The notes beneath the pieces are model-generated. The model had not been told where the DNA came from and searched no databases. It saw only the letters and a list, made by a program, of their open reading frames with translations. Below are positions 46,017 to 47,785 of a stretch of DNA of 47,785 nt, in pieces. How positions within the stretch are numbered: the first letter of the stretch is position 1; every line of letters begins with the position of its first letter. Source of the stretch: SZAS-103 sp964640525 (GTDB lineage Bacteria; Pseudomonadota; Gammaproteobacteria; Xanthomonadales; Xanthomonadaceae); the NCBI GenBank assembly GCA_964640525.1, contig CAZXGS010000018.1, positions 1-47,785 on the forward strand. The letters run 5' to 3'. A program made the translations under genes and the position numbers.

Positions 46017-46678
46017 TGGACCTGCGGGTGTTGTACGGCGGCACCTTCGACCCGGTGCATGCCGGGCACCTCGCCGTGGCGGATGCGGCGGCAGCCTGCC
46101 TGCGCTGCCCGATCTGGCTGCTGCCGGCGGGTGACCCGCCATTGCGTCCGACGCCCGGTGCCGACGCCTTGCAACGTGCGGCGATGCTCGATCTGGCCAT
46201 CGCCGGCCATCCGGACCTGGGCGTGGATCGTCGCGAGTTGCAGCGGCCTGGCCCCTCGTACAGCGTGGAAACGCTGGCACAGGTGCGCACGGAGATCGGG
46301 CTTGGCGCCCCGCTGGCGTGGCTGCTGGGCGCCGACGCGCTGCATGGCCTGCCGCACTGGCACCGCTGGCGCGACCTGCCGGGCCTGGCCCACCTGATCG
46401 TTGCCGCCCGTCCGGGCTATCCGCTGGCGGGCCTGGATCCGGAACTGCAGGACCTGCTGGTCGGGCGCCGCGTGGCCGATCCTCGCGCCTTGCTCGATGC
46501 ACCGGCCGGGTGGGTGTTCCGGCTCGACCTGCCCTTGCGCCAGGAGGCGGCCAGCGAAATGCGCGCTGCGATCCGTGCCGGTCGCCGCTGGGAGGACCGC
46601 ACGCCGCCGGCGGTGGCTGCCTACATCCACGCGCACGGCTTGTACGGGGCAGGACCGGCACCGCTGCCGGCCGGCTGA
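46016..46678 (+). CDS. nadD: Nicotinate-nucleotide adenylyltransferase
   Basis: The 220-residue product makes nicotinate adenine dinucleotide in NAD synthesis. The nucleotidyltransferase motif GGTFDPVHAGHLAVADAA is at residues 8-25. The mid-region LLGADALHGLPHWHRWRDL and the ending SEMRAAIRAGRRWEDRTPPAVAAYIHAHGLY are family features, the latter with SEMR replacing the common ISSTxIR. TGATG overlap with holA indicates coupling. Confidence 0.95.
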   Translation: MDLRVLYGGTFDPVHAGHLAVADAAAACLRCPIWLLPAGDPPLRPTPGADALQRAAMLDLAIAGHPDLGVDRRELQRPGPSYSVETLAQVRTEIGLGAPLAWLLGADALHGLPHWHRWRDLPGLAHLIVAARPGYPLAGLDPELQDLLVGRRVADPRALLDAPAGWVFRLDLPLRQEAASEMRAAIRAGRRWEDRTPPAVAAYIHAHGLYGAGPAPLPAG

Positions 46679-46763
46679 GCGCAAGGTGGCGCGTCATTCG
46701 CAGCGTCCGCTCGTGGCTTGAATTGCGTTGTACCGATTGACCCATCGGGTTTCCGATGTGGCC

Positions 46764-46769
46764 TATACT
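46764..46769 (+). promoter_or_regulatory. Candidate -10 element for rsfS
   Basis: TATACT lies 38 bases before the TTG start. A TTGACC hexamer at 46737-46742 is 21 bases upstream, longer than the usual spacer, so the -35 is uncertain. Confidence 0.4.
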
Positions 46770-46807
46770 GCCCCCGCGGCATGAGCCGCCATCGAGGAAC
46801 ACCGCCT

Positions 46808-47197
46808 TTGACCTCCCAAGCCGTCGTCATCAAGACCCGCATGCCCGAACCCCCGCCATCGGCAGAAGCCGTGCTTGGTCAGGTTCGCGCGGGACTCGAG
46901 GAGCTCAAGGCCAAGGATGCGGTGGAGATCGATATTCGCGGCAAGTCCGGTATCGCCGACTTCATGGTGGTTGCCTCGGGAACCTCCACCCGCCACGTCA
47001 AGTCGATTGCCGACGAGGTGGTGCGCTTCGCCAAGCGGATCGGGGTGATGCCGCTGGGTGTGGAGGGCGAACGCGAGGCCGAATGGGTGCTGGTGGATCT
47101 TGGCGACGTCATCGTCCACGTGATGTTGCCGCGGGTACGCGAGTTCTACGCCATCGAGCGCCTGTGGACCGTGGGCGATCAACCGCCGGAGGCGTAA
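46808..47197 (+). CDS. rsfS: Ribosomal silencing factor RsfS
   Basis: The 129-residue product binds ribosomal protein uL14 and blocks subunit joining when nutrients are short. Family segments are KDAVEIDIRGKSGIADFMVVASGTSTRHVKSIADEVV and EGEREAEWVLVDLGDVIVHVMLPRVREFYAIERLW. The start is taken as TTG at 46808, giving TSQAVVIKT at the N-terminus. Relatives in Xanthomonas begin the same way (from memory), and an AGGA lies about ten bases upstream. The ATG at 46841 would cut this segment. nadD-rsfS order is conserved. Confidence 0.93.
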   Translation: MTSQAVVIKTRMPEPPPSAEAVLGQVRAGLEELKAKDAVEIDIRGKSGIADFMVVASGTSTRHVKSIADEVVRFAKRIGVMPLGVEGEREAEWVLVDLGDVIVHVMLPRVREFYAIERLWTVGDQPPEA

Positions 47198-47201
47198 GGT
47201 G

Positions 47202-47531
47202 ATGCAGCAGGCAATGATCACCGGCGCGTTCGAGCTCCCGGGGCAGCGCATCGTGCGCAACCTGGGCATCGTGCGCGGTATCACCGTGCGCTCGCGCTCG
47301 GTGGTGGGCAACGTGCTCGGCGGCTTGCAATCGTTGTTCGGCGGCAACATTTCCGTCTACACCGAACTGTGCGAACAGGCCCGCACCGAGGCCTTCGAAC
47401 TGATGTGCAAGCACGCCGACCAGATGGGCGCCAACGCCATCATCGGCCTGCGCTACGACGCCACCGAACTGATGGACGGGCTGACCGAGGTGCTGTGCTA
47501 TGGCACCGCGGTGCGGGTGGAGGCGGGTTGA
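47202..47531 (+). CDS. YbjQ family protein (DUF74, putative heavy-metal-binding)
   Basis: The 109-residue product has the YbjQ signatures VRNLGIVRGITVRSRSVVGNVLGGLQSLFGGNISVYTELCEQAR and GANAIIGLRYDATEL. The family forms pentamers and is called heavy-metal-binding by annotation convention, with little evidence. A GTG one codon earlier is also possible; GGAGG near 47188 can serve either. It follows rsfS by four bases, in the place where rlmH often sits. Confidence 0.9.
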   Translation: MQQAMITGAFELPGQRIVRNLGIVRGITVRSRSVVGNVLGGLQSLFGGNISVYTELCEQARTEAFELMCKHADQMGANAIIGLRYDATELMDGLTEVLCYGTAVRVEAG

Positions 47532-47579
47532 CGGCGACGTGGTACGCGTAATGGGCTTGATGCGTTGCTGGTTCGTGCC

Positions 47580-47785
47580 TGGCTAATCGATGCCGCGGTT
47601 CGTCCTGGGCTTGCCGCAGGTCCGGTTCGGGGCGAGTCTTTCGCAGATCACGATTGCTGGCGTGCCTGTCCTGGCTTTCCGTTCGCGGCGAACCTGTCGC
47701 ATATCCCGTTCGTGGTGAGCCTGTCGCAGATCCCGTTCGTGGTGAGCCTGTCGAACCACGCTTTTCGCGAGATCAAGCATGCCCT
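47580..47785. repeat. Interspersed repeat cluster at window end
   Basis: CCGTTCGTGGTGAGCCTGTC occurs at 47708 and 47735, 27 bp apart, and the second continues into GAACCACGC then TTTTCGCGAGATC, as in the array at 36208. Degenerate copies begin near 47580. The right arm is cut off by the window edge. Confidence 0.85.

Overview
The window is a GC-rich, gene-dense bacterial chromosome segment. Gene orders (lptM-dapF-DUF484-xerC-DUF971; leuS-lptE-holA-nadD-rsfS; ybeD-lipB; algR-hemC) and the protein sequences point to Gammaproteobacteria, most likely Lysobacterales/Xanthomonadaceae. This is an inference from gene content, not a phylogeny. A run of exactly 100 N (29696-29795) shows the sequence is a scaffold.

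Layout. 0-12 kb: envelope and housekeeping genes (Tsp/Prc protease, ybeD-lipB, a DUF4124 protein, a tropinone-reductase-like SDR, a secreted protein of unknown function, a small lipoprotein, SppA, a MATE exporter, DUF3667 and DUF4286 proteins). 12-14.5 kb: a DUF3106 protein overlapping a membrane-tethered sigma-like protein, then an AT-richer intergenic region with DnaA-box-like sites before priA. 16.8-25 kb: type II NADH dehydrogenase, an exported helical protein paired with a four-cysteine HTH regulator, a degenerate REC-REC-GGDEF-EAL protein, a DUF6491 protein, a carboxylesterase, and algR-hemC. 25-33.5 kb: a molybdopterin oxidoreductase locus resembling the cytoplasmic sulfite dehydrogenase SoeABC, with a DASS/SLC13-type transporter gene placed between the catalytic and iron-sulfur subunits and a divergent WYL regulator. 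34-38 kb: lptM-dapF-DUF484, a repeat array, then xerC and a DUF971 gene. 38-41.4 kb: small membrane and unknown proteins and an ECF sigma factor with its overlapping membrane partner. 41.5-47.5 kb: leuS-lptE-holA-nadD-rsfS and a YbjQ-family gene.

The most unusual signal is an interspersed repeat family with a core like TTCGACAGGCTCA and its inverted partner. It appears at both window ends, as a four-unit array with an exact 114-bp period between DUF484 and xerC, and inside the molybdopterin subunit gene. There it reads in frame with the same 114-bp (38-codon) period and also holds the assembly gap. Both spacings of the repeat (114 and 27 bp) are multiples of three, which would let the element enter a coding sequence without breaking it. 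No phage, CRISPR array, transposase, tRNA or rRNA gene was seen.
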